A stretch of DNA of 64,000 nucleotides from Sagittula sp048553715 (GCF_048553715.1 NZ_JBLZNC010000002.1:62001-126000), one strand, 5' to 3'; numbered from the stretch's first letter, positions 42,906-51,982 are shown. Translations and numbers: made by a program. Notes: generated by a model not told the origin, from the letters alone.

Positions 42906-43775
42906 TACCAAGCCCTCATATACCTGTCGGGCGCAAGCCCTTGCCGACAAACGGCAACGACAATGCCCACGGCACTGCCCTGTTCCTCATTTCGTCTGCT
43001 CTGATGGTTTCGACGTATCGCCGTGCCTCTGCCCACGTCTTTTCGTGGACGAAGCTACGCTTTGGCGGCGCGGGCAGAATACACCCGTCGCGTCACGTCG
43101 GCCCTAAAGCAGAACCTGTTCGATCAGCGGCCGCCCCCGTGGCCTAATCTTCACCCCCCAGTTGGGCTTGAGACCAAATTAAGGCATGCCCCCCGTTACA
43201 GAAAGGGAAAATTGACGGAATTGAGCCGCGTTACGCCAAATAAATGCCTTGGGAGCTTAGCGAAAATGCAAGAATCGCATGTGGACAGACAGGCTCCGTC
43301 AACCAGAACGAAACAACAGTCGCTGAAATCTGCTGAAAATTGGCTTAAATCGCAGGTTAGCGAGCATTTTCCGCCAAATCAGGGGAAATATCGGAAACAG
43401 TTTACCCTGCGCGCTTTCTGCCTTTTTCTGACACGGCCCGACACAATTTCCCCGGTAGGGTTGTTTCCAACTGGCGTAAAATTAAAGCGAACTCGCCAAA
43501 TTGGACGGCTATCGGAATATGGCATGACCGAATCGGGTGCCGAATCCGGTCGAAGGCCGCATTCCCTGTCACTCTCTCTTAAGTATATAGCAACTATCCT
43601 TAGCAGTGTGGCAGCCGCCATATTGCCGCATTCTCTCCCGATGCGACGGGTCTTGCTGCCAGATTCAGATAGGGAGTCGGGACAAAGTGACGGAAATAGG
43701 GCAGCAACGATCGTCCGCAATCGCACCGCTTGCCTTATTGTCAAAAGGAATGTCAGCGCCGATTGGGCCGCGCGA
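42906..43775. other. 870-base region without a supported gene
   Basis: Upstream of the RTX-Hint gene. Open frames crossing it on either strand lack ribosome binding sites and recognisable protein character, and A+T content rises between about 43250 and 43620. A small inverted repeat TTGCCG-ACAAA-CGGCAA lies at 42941-42957. It probably holds a long regulated promoter and leader for the giant gene, but I cannot identify a binding site or an RNA with confidence. Confidence 0.55.
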
Positions 43776-44075
43776 TCAGGACTTGTCCAACGGGGGTGCC
43801 ATGTCTTGCCAATGCTCCCCCATCGCCACGATGCAAGAGGTGCCATTCGCATAAGACTGTACCAGAATCCAGTCGCCGGAGGCCGGGGTGACCCACATTT
43901 CGATCAGCGCATCGGGGCCGCGCACACCACGGCCCTGCCGCTCTGCCCCGTGGCGGGACTCCAGCGTGCTTTGCATCCGTTGGCTGTCATCGCAGATCAC
44001 ATCCCCCAAAGCGGCCCCGCCCGTGCTGGGCAGACCGGCGAACAGACACGTTATAATGGGCAGGATGTGACGCAT
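43776..44075 (-). CDS. Small exported protein, possible Pho-regulon member
   Basis: 99 residues. A signal peptide at 1-20 (MRHILPIITCLFAGLPSTGG) precedes a short domain with ICDDSQRMQSTLESRHG, EMWVTPASGDWILVQSY and ANGTSCIVAMGEHW. Two cysteines could pair. The pattern recalls small periplasmic proteins of unknown function in Rhodobacterales. The ATG at 44075 gives a normal signal peptide; the extension to 44126 does not. A Pho-box-like site on its strand lies 30 bases before the start, and it is divergent from the phosphonate operon. Confidence 0.7.
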   Translation of the reverse strand: MRHILPIITCLFAGLPSTGGAALGDVICDDSQRMQSTLESRHGAERQGRGVRGPDALIEMWVTPASGDWILVQSYANGTSCIVAMGEHWQDMAPPLDKS

Positions 44076-44104
44076 GACCCTAGCATAGCAGACCTTGCGC
44101 CCAT

Positions 44105-44122
44105 GTAACAGTTTTATGACGC
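44105..44122 (-). promoter_or_regulatory. Pho-box-like site upstream of small exported protein / phnC
   Basis: Minus-strand GCGTCATAAAACTGTTAC matches the PhoB consensus CTGTCATAWAWCTGTCAY at 15 of 18 positions, including both GT half-site cores and the A+T spacer. It faces the small exported protein gene and sits 129 bases from the phnC start on the other side, so PhoB could act on either or both. Confidence 0.6.
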
Positions 44123-44148
44123 GCATTTGCCGAAGCAGACCAGACCGG

Positions 44149-44165
44149 CGTTACATTTTCGTTAC
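44149..44165 (+). promoter_or_regulatory. Tandem CGTTAC half-sites upstream of phnC
   Basis: CGTTAC at 44149 and 44160 are direct repeats with an 11-base period and a T-rich spacer, the geometry of a Pho box. The match to the consensus bases is only partial. It lies about 85 bases upstream of phnC on its strand. Confidence 0.35.
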
Positions 44166-44250
44166 CTCAAGTTCACAAAGCGGAATCAAATCCGTCGCAC
44201 ATCCTTCACAGCCAAGGCGTACTTCGCCGGTCAACGCGAAGGATAAACAA

Positions 44251-45072
44251 ATGCTTGAGCTTCAGTCCGTCACGAAACGATTTGGTAATAAAGCGGCCGT
44301 GGACAGTGCCAGCTTTACCGTTGATCGCCCGATGATGATCGGGATCATTGGCCGTTCCGGGGCCGGGAAATCCACCCTGCTGCGCATGCTGAACCGTCTG
44401 GGGGATGCGAGCTCTGGCAAGATCTTGTTTGACGGGCGCGACATCACTGCCCTGCGCGGGGCCGACCGTCGGGAATGGCAGTCACGCTGCGCAATGATCT
44501 TTCAACAGTTCAATCTGGTGCCGCGTATGGATGTGGTGTCCAACGTGTTGCACGGCACGTTGAACCGCCGCTCCACGCTGGCGACGATGTTCAACCTCTA
44601 CCCGCAGTCCGACATCCACCACGCCATCGAGATCCTTGACCGTCTGGGCATCGCCGAACAGGCCCCCAAACGTGCCGAGGCGCTGTCGGGCGGACAGCAG
44701 CAGCGTGTCGCCATCGCCCGTGCCCTGATGCAGGACCCGGCGATCATTCTGGCCGATGAACCCATTGCCTCGCTCGATCCAATGAACGCGCAGATCGTCA
44801 TGCAGGCGCTGCGCGACATCCACGAACAGGACAACCGCATGGTCATCGCCAACCTGCACACGCTGGATACCGCGCGCCGCTATTGCGACCGGGTGATCGG
44901 CATGCGCGACGGGCGCATCGTGTTTGACGGCACGCCCGAGCAACTGACCACCGGCATGGCCCGGGAGATCTATGGCGCAGGCAATGATTTTTCCGAGGCC
45001 GCCACCTCGACCGAGATCGACACGCTTGACCGCGAGACTGTCGAAATCGCCAAGGCCGAAGCCCTCGTCTGA
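44251..45072 (+). CDS. phnC: Phosphonate ABC transporter ATP-binding protein
   Basis: 273-residue ATPase of the phosphonate importer. Walker A GRSGAGKST is at 34-42, the ABC signature LSGGQQQR, and Walker B IILADEPIASLDP. The family-specific FQQFNLVPRMDVVSNVLHG is present. GAAGGA lies eight bases before the ATG; the frame extends to 44095 without support. It is the first gene of phnCDE1E2, with Pho-box-like sequences upstream suggesting induction by phosphate starvation. Confidence 0.95.
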   Translation: MLELQSVTKRFGNKAAVDSASFTVDRPMMIGIIGRSGAGKSTLLRMLNRLGDASSGKILFDGRDITALRGADRREWQSRCAMIFQQFNLVPRMDVVSNVLHGTLNRRSTLATMFNLYPQSDIHHAIEILDRLGIAEQAPKRAEALSGGQQQRVAIARALMQDPAIILADEPIASLDPMNAQIVMQALRDIHEQDNRMVIANLHTLDTARRYCDRVIGMRDGRIVFDGTPEQLTTGMAREIYGAGNDFSEAATSTEIDTLDRETVEIAKAEALV

Positions 45073-45085
45073 GTTTACCATCCCA

Positions 45086-45105
45086 CGCCCCGTCCATAAG
45101 GGGCG
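45086..45105 (+). other. Small hairpin between phnC and phnD
   Basis: CGCCCC / GGGGCG stem with an eight-base loop, followed by GGCCTTTC. It may act as a processing or partial-termination signal that sets different levels of the ATPase and binding protein. Confidence 0.45.
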
Positions 45106-45129
45106 GGCCTTTCATCAATGGAGAGACTG

Positions 45130-46035
45130 ATGAAAACCACCCTCGCTATCGCGCTTTTGACGACCACACTGGCCGCACCGGCCTTTGCTCAGGAGATCGA
45201 GGAATTCCGCATCGGTATCCTTGGCGGCGAAAACGCCCAAGACCGCATGAACTCCTACTCCTGCCTGCAGGACTACGCCTCCGAAGAGCTGGGCGTTCCG
45301 GTCAAACTGTTCGCGCCTGCTGACTACAACGGCGTGATCCAGGGCCTGCTGGGCGGCACCATCGACATGTCATGGCTGGGCGCGTCCTCTTACGCCGCCA
45401 CCTACCTGCAAGACCCCGAAGCGGTCGAGCCCGTGCTGGTCAAGGTCAACATGGACGGCTCCATCGGCTATCACTCCATCGGTTTTGCCCGCACCGACAG
45501 CGGCATCGCATCGCTCGACGACATGCAGGGCAAGGTCTTCGGCTTCGGTGACCCGAACTCCACCTCCGGCTACCTGATCCCCTCCATCGAAATCCCCGAA
45601 GCCACCGGCGCATCCATGGAATCCGGCGACTACTTCGGCGAGGTCAAGTTCACCGGCGGTCACGAGCAGACCATCGTCGCCGTGTTCAACGGTGACATCG
45701 ACGCGGGCGTGACCTGGGCCGACGGTCAGGGCAACTGGGAAGACGGCTACAACTCCGGCGCGCTGCGCAAGGCTGTGGACGCCGGTCTGGTCGACATGAA
45801 CGAGCTGACCCAGATCTGGAAATCCAAAGTCATCCCCGAAGGCCCCGTGGTTCTGCGCAAGGCGCTGCCCGCCGATGTGCGCGAGAAGATGACCGCGCTG
45901 GTCGACGGCCTGTACGAGCGTGACACCGAATGCGCCTATGGCGTGGCCGCAGGCGAGACGCTGGGCTTCCAGCCGGTGGACCACTCCACCTATGAATCCG
46001 TGATCGCTGCCCGTCAGGCAAAGATCGGCGGCTAA
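45130..46035 (+). CDS. phnD: Phosphonate-binding periplasmic protein
   Basis: 301 residues. Signal peptide at 1-20 (cleavage APAFA-Q), then the PhnD/SsuA2 fold: FRIGILGGENAQDRM, TIDMSWLGASSYAATY, FGFGDPNSTSGYLIP (the phosphonate-binding loop), and AGVTWADGQGNW. It captures alkylphosphonates in the periplasm for PhnE. GGAGAG lies six bases before the ATG at 45130; an ATG at 45118 is in frame but overlaps that site. It is followed by a strong terminator, usual for highly expressed binding proteins. Confidence 0.95.
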   Translation: MKTTLAIALLTTTLAAPAFAQEIEEFRIGILGGENAQDRMNSYSCLQDYASEELGVPVKLFAPADYNGVIQGLLGGTIDMSWLGASSYAATYLQDPEAVEPVLVKVNMDGSIGYHSIGFARTDSGIASLDDMQGKVFGFGDPNSTSGYLIPSIEIPEATGASMESGDYFGEVKFTGGHEQTIVAVFNGDIDAGVTWADGQGNWEDGYNSGALRKAVDAGLVDMNELTQIWKSKVIPEGPVVLRKALPADVREKMTALVDGLYERDTECAYGVAAGETLGFQPVDHSTYESVIAARQAKIGG

Positions 46036-46050
46036 GCCACTGAACAGAAG

Positions 46051-46080
46051 GGGTCCGGCAGCCAGTGCCGGGCCCTTTTT
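46051..46080 (+). terminator. Terminator/attenuator after phnD
   Basis: GGGTCCGGCA / TGCCGGGCCC (one G-T pair) with a five-base loop and TTTTT, 15 bases after the phnD stop. Read-through would supply lower levels of the permeases. Confidence 0.85.
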
Positions 46081-46196
46081 GCATCCGCCTTCCCGTTGGG
46101 GCCGCTGCGGTGGTGCCGACCTCCTCCCCGGTGTGCTGTGCCGCGCGCCCTGACGGGAGGGTGGATAACGCGTTTCCCTGTGACCCCGAGGTCCCC

Positions 46197-47084
46197 ATGA
46201 CAGATATCCCATTCGGCGGCGGCTCCGTCGCGACGATCCGCAGCAGCTATATGGAGCAGGTCCATCGCCGCAGGCTGTATGGTGGGCTGACGCTGATGAT
46301 CTTTGTGCTGCTTCTGGTGTCGGGATTTATGACGGCGGACGCGCGCAACGCGGGCGGGTTCTGGGACGGGCTGGCCAATGTGGGCGACTACCCCGCCGAC
46401 GTCTTGTCGGAAGCATGGGAGAAACGCGCCGATCTGCCTGCACTGATGGCTAAATTCCTCCCCGCACTGGTGGAGACGATCAACATCGCCGCCGTGTCCA
46501 CGCTACTGGGTGCCATGGCGGGGTTGGTGCTGTCGCTGTTGTCTACGCGCGGACTGGCCCGCTGGCCGCGCCTGATCGGGCTGTTCCGCCGCACCATGGA
46601 CATGATGCGCGCGATCCCCGAAATTGTCATCGCCTTGGTGCTGATCTTTGTCTTAGGCGGCGGCCCTGTCCCTGCGATGATTGCCATTGCAATCCACACC
46701 GCGGGTGCCTTGGGCAAGATGTTCTCGGAGGTGGCGGAAAACGCGGACCTCAAACCGGTCGAGGGGCTGGCCTCCACAGGGGCGACATGGGCGCAGCGCA
46801 TGTGGCTGGGCATCCTGCCGCAGGTTGCGCCGAACTACGTCAGCTACGCGCTGCTGCGGTTTGAAATCAACATCCGCGCCTCTGCAATCCTTGGCTTTGT
46901 CGGTGCAGGCGGGCTGGGATACGAGCTGCGCAATGCGATGGCCTGGGGGCCGGGCCGCTTTGACGAGGCCGCCGCGATCTTTGTGCTTCTGTTCGGCACG
47001 ATCATCTTTTTCGACCAACTCTCTGGCTATATGCGCAACCGTCTGACCACGGGCGACAGCCAACGCCAGACAAAGGGGGCCTGA
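46197..47084 (+). CDS. phnE1: Phosphonate ABC permease PhnE, first copy
   Basis: 295-residue inner-membrane permease with about six hydrophobic segments. The ATPase-contact loop is GLASTGATWAQRMWLGILPQV (EAA motif), seen at about 195-215. TMDMMRAIPEIVIALVLIF and ILGFVGAGGLGYEL are characteristic of PhnE. The ATG at 46197 follows GAGG; the frame before it crosses the terminator. It pairs with phnE2 as a heterodimer. Confidence 0.92.
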   Translation: MTDIPFGGGSVATIRSSYMEQVHRRRLYGGLTLMIFVLLLVSGFMTADARNAGGFWDGLANVGDYPADVLSEAWEKRADLPALMAKFLPALVETINIAAVSTLLGAMAGLVLSLLSTRGLARWPRLIGLFRRTMDMMRAIPEIVIALVLIFVLGGGPVPAMIAIAIHTAGALGKMFSEVAENADLKPVEGLASTGATWAQRMWLGILPQVAPNYVSYALLRFEINIRASAILGFVGAGGLGYELRNAMAWGPGRFDEAAAIFVLLFGTIIFFDQLSGYMRNRLTTGDSQRQTKGA

Positions 47085-47087
47085 GCC

Positions 47088-48437
47088 ATGACCGCCACCG
47101 ATTTTCCCGTGATGGACGCCAAAACCCAAGCGGACCGGCTGTTCCAGCGCAAACGCCTGCTGGGCTTTGCTGCCCCTGCCGTGGTGCTGGCCTATTTCGT
47201 CTATATCTTCTTTGCCTTCGATGTGGCGGGTCTGGCTGGTCGGGCCAATTGGGACAACGCTGTGACGCTGGCCTCTGACAGCTGGAGCTACAAGACCCAT
47301 GTGACCCGCTCCAACCGTGACGGCACGATGGACTACGCGGTCGAGGGCGAGCGCAAGGGCCGCTACCCCGAAGGCATGCGCCCCGATTGGGTCACCGGCC
47401 CCACAGTGGATGCCGCCACCGGCGAGAGCGTGACAACCGTCGATCTGGGGCGCGGCCATCTGGTGCGCCTGCTGCCCGAGCAACGCACCGAGATCGTCAT
47501 TCCCGATTTCGGAACAGTCCACGCGCAGGCCGAGGGGCGCAATGTTATCACCGATCTGCCCGACGATCTGCCGGAGTGGATCAATGCCTCTGACCGGCGG
47601 GTGACGCTGACGCTACCCGAGGGCCGTGTGACCCTGACCGGCAGCAAGACCGAGGTGTTCAACTACTTCATGGGGTGGGAGCTGTTCTGGTTCACCTTCG
47701 CCTCTCCCTATTACGGCCACGGGTTGACCGAGATCCTGCTGGGCGACCGGATCGATCCGGCGCGCAACAATATCGTGGGCGCGTGGCAGGATTTCTGGGG
47801 CAATCCCATGTGGCGGCACGGCGATGTGGCGTGGGCCATCTCCGAGACCATCCTGATGGCCTTTCTGGGCACGGCGGGCGCTGCGATGATCGCTCTGCCG
47901 CTGTCTTTTCTCGCCGCCCGCCGGTTTGCGCCGCTCGCCGCTCTGCGTATGGCGACGCGCCGCCTGTTCGACTTTGTCCGTGGGGTGGACGCGCTGATCT
48001 GGACGGTTGTGCTGGCGCGCGCCTTTGGCCCCGGTCCGCTGACCGGCGCGCTGGCCATTTTGATCACCGACACCGGCACCTTCGGCAAGGTCTTCTCGGA
48101 GGCGCTGGAGAACACCGACCAGAAACAGATCGAGGGCATCGCCTCTACCGGCGCGAACCCGATCCAGCGTTACCGCTTTGGCGTGATCCCGCAGGTGATG
48201 CCGGTTCTGCTGGCGCAGGTGCTGTATTTCTTTGAATCCAACACCCGCAGCGCGACGATCATCGGGGCCATCACCGGCGGTGGCATCGGTTTGTTGCTCA
48301 CCCAAGCGATCCAGACGCAGCAAAGCTGGGAGGAAGTGGCCTACTACATCATCCTCGTGGTGCTGATGGTTATTGGTATGGACTGGCTGTCGGGCAAGCT
48401 GCGCGCACGGCTGATCGGCGGCAAGGACAGCCATTGA
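47088..48437 (+). CDS. phnE2: Phosphonate ABC permease PhnE, second copy
   Basis: 449 residues, about 150 longer than phnE1. After the first membrane helix (about 27-45) there is a periplasmic insertion of roughly 150 residues (about 50-195), followed by the standard permease core with RGVDALIWTVVLARAFG, GIASTGANPIQRYRFG and the helix-breaking GAITGGGIGLLL. The enlarged form of the second PhnE is seen in other alphaproteobacteria. It begins three bases after phnE1. Confidence 0.92.
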   Translation: MTATDFPVMDAKTQADRLFQRKRLLGFAAPAVVLAYFVYIFFAFDVAGLAGRANWDNAVTLASDSWSYKTHVTRSNRDGTMDYAVEGERKGRYPEGMRPDWVTGPTVDAATGESVTTVDLGRGHLVRLLPEQRTEIVIPDFGTVHAQAEGRNVITDLPDDLPEWINASDRRVTLTLPEGRVTLTGSKTEVFNYFMGWELFWFTFASPYYGHGLTEILLGDRIDPARNNIVGAWQDFWGNPMWRHGDVAWAISETILMAFLGTAGAAMIALPLSFLAARRFAPLAALRMATRRLFDFVRGVDALIWTVVLARAFGPGPLTGALAILITDTGTFGKVFSEALENTDQKQIEGIASTGANPIQRYRFGVIPQVMPVLLAQVLYFFESNTRSATIIGAITGGGIGLLLTQAIQTQQSWEEVAYYIILVVLMVIGMDWLSGKLRARLIGGKDSH

Positions 48438-49054
48438 TGCCGCGCCTGTCCGCAGACCAGCCGCTGATCCACCCGGACTGTCAGATCACCGACAGCGACT
48501 TTGGCGCCTATACCGAAATCGGACGCGGCAGCCGTATCGCCCACAGCCAACTGGGCGACTACAGCTACTGCGACCGCTATGCGGATATCGCCAATGCCAA
48601 TGTGGGCAAGTTCGCCAATATCGCGAGCTTCTCGCGCATCGGGGCCACCGATCATCCGCTCGACACCGCCGCCTGCCATCATTTCCTGTATCGCTCGGAC
48701 GATTACTGGGAGGACGCGGACCGCGATGCGGCGTTCTTCGCGCATCGCCTGTCGCGCCGCGCGACGATTGGCCATGACACATGGATCGGCCACGGGGCGA
48801 TGATCAAACCGGAGGTCACCTTGGGCGACGGTGCGGTTGTGGCCTCGGGCGCGATTGTGACGCGCGATGTGGCGCCCTACACCATCGTCGCGGGCACCCC
48901 GGCAAAGCCGATGCGCCTGCGCCAGCCGCCCGAAATCGCAGACCGGCTGATGGCATTGGCGTGGTGGGATTGGTCGCATGACCGCCTGCGCGCGGCGCTG
49001 CCGGATTTCCGCACCCTCAGCGCCGAGCGCTTTCTGGAAAAATACGAAGCCTAG
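48437..49054 (+). CDS. Phosphonate-locus hexapeptide acyltransferase
   Basis: 205-residue left-handed beta-helix transferase of the type found in phosphonate loci (TIGR03308-like). Hexapeptide repeats run from about residue 20 to 160, with the acetyltransferase motif HGAMIKPEVTLGDGAVVASGAIV and AGTPAKPMRLR. The ATG overlaps the phnE2 stop by one base (TGATG), tying it to uptake. N-acetylation of aminoalkylphosphonates, as done by PhnO in enterobacteria, is a reasonable inference, since no GNAT-type phnO is present. Confidence 0.85.
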   Translation: MPRLSADQPLIHPDCQITDSDFGAYTEIGRGSRIAHSQLGDYSYCDRYADIANANVGKFANIASFSRIGATDHPLDTAACHHFLYRSDDYWEDADRDAAFFAHRLSRRATIGHDTWIGHGAMIKPEVTLGDGAVVASGAIVTRDVAPYTIVAGTPAKPMRLRQPPEIADRLMALAWWDWSHDRLRAALPDFRTLSAERFLEKYEA

Positions 49055-49779
49055 TCCTCAAGCGTGAGCGTGATCCGGTCACCGGGCCACCATGTGGTGC
49101 CGCTTTCGACCGGTGCGCCGGTCCGGTCCACGTTCAGACTGCGCGTGCGCAGCAGCGGCGCGCCCTCGCGCAGATGCAGATGCAGGGCTTGCGTCGCATC
49201 CGCCGCCACCGCAGTGATCTGCGTTTGCGCGCGGGTGTAGTCGGTGACGCCCACCTGCCCCAAGGCCCATGTCACCCCCCGCCCCTGCGCCAAAGCCTCG
49301 GCAATGCCGGGCAGACGGTCCACCGGATACAGCGATTGCGCCAAGGCCACCGGCTGGGCATCGGCCAGCGACACGCCCCAAACCACCAGCACCGGCGCGC
49401 TCTCGGGCAAGTCCAGAGCAACGGCCTCTTTGTCGGTGGCGGCGCGGGTTTCCGTGGACAGAACGCTGCGCCCCGGCAATCGCCCCGCGCGCGTCAGGTT
49501 TTCGGTGAACCGTGTGCGCTTGCCGATGGGGTATTCCGTTGGCACAGCCGCCACAAAGGCTCCCGCGCCGCGCCGCGTGCGCACCAACCCGTCATCGACC
49601 AGCGCCTTGAGCCCGTGGCGTACCGTATGCCGGTTTACGCCGAACCGCGCGGCCAGCGCCGCCTCTGTCGGCAGTTTGTCCCCCGCGCGATAGCGGCCCG
49701 CCGTGATATCGGCGCGCAGCGCATTGGCAATCGCCTGCCAGACCGGCGTGCGGCCCCTCTCCCCTGCCGTGTCACCCAA
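49051..49779 (-). CDS. phnF: GntR/HutC-family phosphonate regulator PhnF
   Basis: 242 residues. The winged helix is at about 15-75 (PTEAALAARFGVNRHTVRHGLKALVDDGLV), followed by a UTRA ligand-binding domain (about 95-240). It represses phosphonate genes in other bacteria. The only workable start is TTG at 49779, with GGAG 11 bases upstream; no ATG or GTG precedes the conserved TPVWQAIANALR. It is divergent from phnG with 81 bases between, and convergent with the transferase gene, overlapping by four bases. Confidence 0.9.
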   Translation of the reverse strand: MGDTAGERGRTPVWQAIANALRADITAGRYRAGDKLPTEAALAARFGVNRHTVRHGLKALVDDGLVRTRRGAGAFVAAVPTEYPIGKRTRFTENLTRAGRLPGRSVLSTETRAATDKEAVALDLPESAPVLVVWGVSLADAQPVALAQSLYPVDRLPGIAEALAQGRGVTWALGQVGVTDYTRAQTQITAVAADATQALHLHLREGAPLLRTRSLNVDRTGAPVESGTTWWPGDRITLTLED

Positions 49780-49824
49780 AGTTCACAAATCTCCACTGTC
49801 TGCCGCAAGCGAATCTGCTAATAT

Positions 49825-49843
49825 GTGTCTAGTTGTATAGTAC
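49825..49843. promoter_or_regulatory. Possible PhnF operator
   Basis: The sequence TGTCTAGTTGTATAGTACT in the phnF-phnG intergenic region contains CTA-N6-TAG and the TTGTATA half-site often bound by HutC-type GntR proteins. Symmetry is imperfect. Confidence 0.4.
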
Positions 49844-49860
49844 TTGCGAAAGTTGTCGAG

Positions 49861-50328
49861 ATGAAAGACCAGGCCCCCACCGATCCCGATCCCAATGCCG
49901 CGCGCAAGGCGTGGATGGGCCTGCTGGCCAAGGCCCCCGAGGGCCGCGTCCCCGAGCTGCTGGACGCCTGCGGGCCGCGCCCGCGCTTTGACTGGCTACG
50001 CGCGCCTGAAATCGGAACCACCATGGTGCGGGGCCGCGCAGGCGCGACCGGCGCGCCGTTTAACCTTGGGGAAATGACCGTGACACGCTGCGCTCTGCGG
50101 CTGCCCTGCGGCACGGTGGGCCACGCCTACGTCCAAGGCCGCCGCAAAGCCTGCGCCGAGGCCGCAGCCCTCGTCGATGCCCTGATGCAGACCGACCGCT
50201 TCGAAGCGATCCGCGCCGCCGTGCTGGACCCGCTGGAGCAAGAGGCCACGGCCCGCCGCAACAGCCGCGCGGCCAAGGCCGCTGCCACAAAGGTGGATTT
50301 CTTTACCATGGTGCGAGGGGAAGACTGA
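49861..50328 (+). CDS. phnG: C-P lyase core subunit PhnG
   Basis: 155 residues. PhnG pairs with PhnH, I and J in the C-P lyase core complex that transfers ATP ribose to phosphonates. Recognisable blocks are RKAWMGLLAKAP, EIGTTMVRGRAGATGAPFNLGEMTVTR (from about residue 50), and CGTVGHAYVQGR. The ATG at 49861 fits family length. Its stop overlaps phnH by one base. Confidence 0.93.
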   Translation: MKDQAPTDPDPNAARKAWMGLLAKAPEGRVPELLDACGPRPRFDWLRAPEIGTTMVRGRAGATGAPFNLGEMTVTRCALRLPCGTVGHAYVQGRRKACAEAAALVDALMQTDRFEAIRAAVLDPLEQEATARRNSRAAKAAATKVDFFTMVRGED

Positions 50329-50897
50329 TGCTGACACAGATGCTTGACGGTGGCTTTGCCGATCCTGCGCGCGATGCGGCCCATGCCTTTCGCGCGGTGA
50401 TGGAGGCGATGGCCCGCCCTGCCACCACATGGACCCTGCGCGGTGCCACGCCGCCCGCGCCCCTGTCCCCCGCCGCCGGAGCGGTTGTGCTGACACTGTG
50501 CGACACCGACACGCCGCTGTTTCTGGCCGGTGACTTGGATTGCGACGCGGTGCGCGGCTGGATCGCCTTTCACACCGGCGCGCCTTTGACCGACCGCGCA
50601 AGCTGCGCCTTTGCGCTGGGGGCGTGGGAGGATCTTGCACCGCTTGAGGGCTACCCTGCAGGCACCCCGGAGTATCCCGACCGTTCCACCACGCTGATCG
50701 TGGATGGCCCCTTGCCCGCGGCAGACCGCGCGCGTCTGACCGGACCGGGCATCGCGTCAGAGACCACGATGGCGCTGCCGGATCTGGCCGCGCTGGAGCG
50801 CAATGCGGCGCGCTTTCCCTTGGGCGTCGATCTGCTGTTCACCCAAGAGGATCGCGTCACCGCCCTGCCCCGTTCAACCAAAGTGGAGCCCGCCTGA
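50328..50897 (+). CDS. phnH: C-P lyase core subunit PhnH
   Basis: 189 residues. The opening GGFADPARDAAHAFRAVMEAMARP and later FLAGDLDCDAVRGWIAFHTGAP are characteristic. PhnH is a homodimer that completes the PhnGHIJ core. It overlaps both neighbours by one base (TGATG), so the subunits are translated together. Confidence 0.94.
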   Translation: MLTQMLDGGFADPARDAAHAFRAVMEAMARPATTWTLRGATPPAPLSPAAGAVVLTLCDTDTPLFLAGDLDCDAVRGWIAFHTGAPLTDRASCAFALGAWEDLAPLEGYPAGTPEYPDRSTTLIVDGPLPAADRARLTGPGIASETTMALPDLAALERNAARFPLGVDLLFTQEDRVTALPRSTKVEPA

Positions 50898-51982
50898 TGT
50901 ATGTTGCCGTCAAAGGCGGAGAAGCCGCCATCAACAATGCCCACGCATGGCTGGCCGAGGAACGGCGCGGCGACACCGATATCGCCGAGCTGTCGGTGGC
51001 GCAGATCCGTGAACAGCTTGCGTTGGCGGTCAACCGCGTCATGGCCGAAGGGTCGCTCTATGACGCCGATCTTGCGGCCTTAGCGATCAAACAGGCGCGT
51101 GGCGATCTGATCGAGGCGATCTTTCTGATCCGCGCCTACCGCACGACGCTGCCGCGATTTGGGGCGTCGCGTGCCGTGGACACCGCGCGTATGGCCTGCG
51201 ACCGCCGCGTGTCCGCCACGTTCAAGGACGTCCCCGGCGGACAGATCCTTGGGCCGACGTTCGATTACACGCACCGTTTGCTTGACTTCAAACTGGCCGC
51301 CGACGGCGATGCGCCCAGCGCGCCCAGTCGTGACACGCAGCCCGCAGAGGTGCCCCATGTGACCGGTTTTCTCAACCGCGAGGGGCTGATCGAAGAGGCC
51401 CCAGCGGAAGAGACCACGCCACCGGATCTGACGCGCGAGCCGCTGGAAATGCCCGCCACACGGCCCCTGCGTCTGCAGGCGCTGACCCGCGCGGACGAGG
51501 GGTTCACCCTGTCGATGGCCTACTCCACCCAACGTGGCTACGCCCGCAACCATGCCTTTGTCGGCGAGCTGCGCATCGGGGCCGTGCCGGTCGAAATGGA
51601 CATCCCCGAGCTGGGCTTTGCCATCGAGATCGGGGAAATCACCCTGACCGAATGCGAAACCGTCAACCAGTTCAAAGGCTCCAAAACCGAGCCGCCGCAG
51701 TTCACGCGCGGCTACGGGCTGGTCTTCGGGCAAACCGAGCGCAAGGCGATTTCGATGGCTCTGGTAGACCGTGCTCTGCGTTGGGAAGAGCTGGGCGAAG
51801 ACAACGAAGGTGCCCCCGCGCAGGATGCGGAATTTGTGCTGTATCATGCGGATAACATTCAGGCGACGGGGTTTCTCGAACACATCAAACTGCCCCATTA
51901 CGTCGATTTCCAGTCCGAGCTGGAGCTGGTGCGCAAGCTGCGCCGCGAGGCGTCGGGCCAGATGCAGGAGGCCGCAGAATGA
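50897..51982 (+). CDS. phnI: C-P lyase core subunit PhnI
   Basis: 361 residues, family length. PhnI carries the nucleosidase that swaps adenine of ATP for the phosphonate, working with PhnG, H and L. Blocks include MYVAVKGGEAAINNAH, RAYRTTLPRFG, RRVSATFKDVPGGQILGPTFDYTHRLLDF (from about residue 95) and KLPHYVDFQSELELVRKLR near the end. Its stop overlaps the HAD gene by four bases. Confidence 0.95.
   Translation: MYVAVKGGEAAINNAHAWLAEERRGDTDIAELSVAQIREQLALAVNRVMAEGSLYDADLAALAIKQARGDLIEAIFLIRAYRTTLPRFGASRAVDTARMACDRRVSATFKDVPGGQILGPTFDYTHRLLDFKLAADGDAPSAPSRDTQPAEVPHVTGFLNREGLIEEAPAEETTPPDLTREPLEMPATRPLRLQALTRADEGFTLSMAYSTQRGYARNHAFVGELRIGAVPVEMDIPELGFAIEIGEITLTECETVNQFKGSKTEPPQFTRGYGLVFGQTERKAISMALVDRALRWEELGEDNEGAPAQDAEFVLYHADNIQATGFLEHIKLPHYVDFQSELELVRKLRREASGQMQEAAE

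Noticed and set aside
43023..44108. 361-codon plus-strand frame upstream of phnC
   Set aside because: Crosses the small exported protein gene, is rich in Arg/Pro/Ser, lacks a ribosome binding site and resembles no protein I know.
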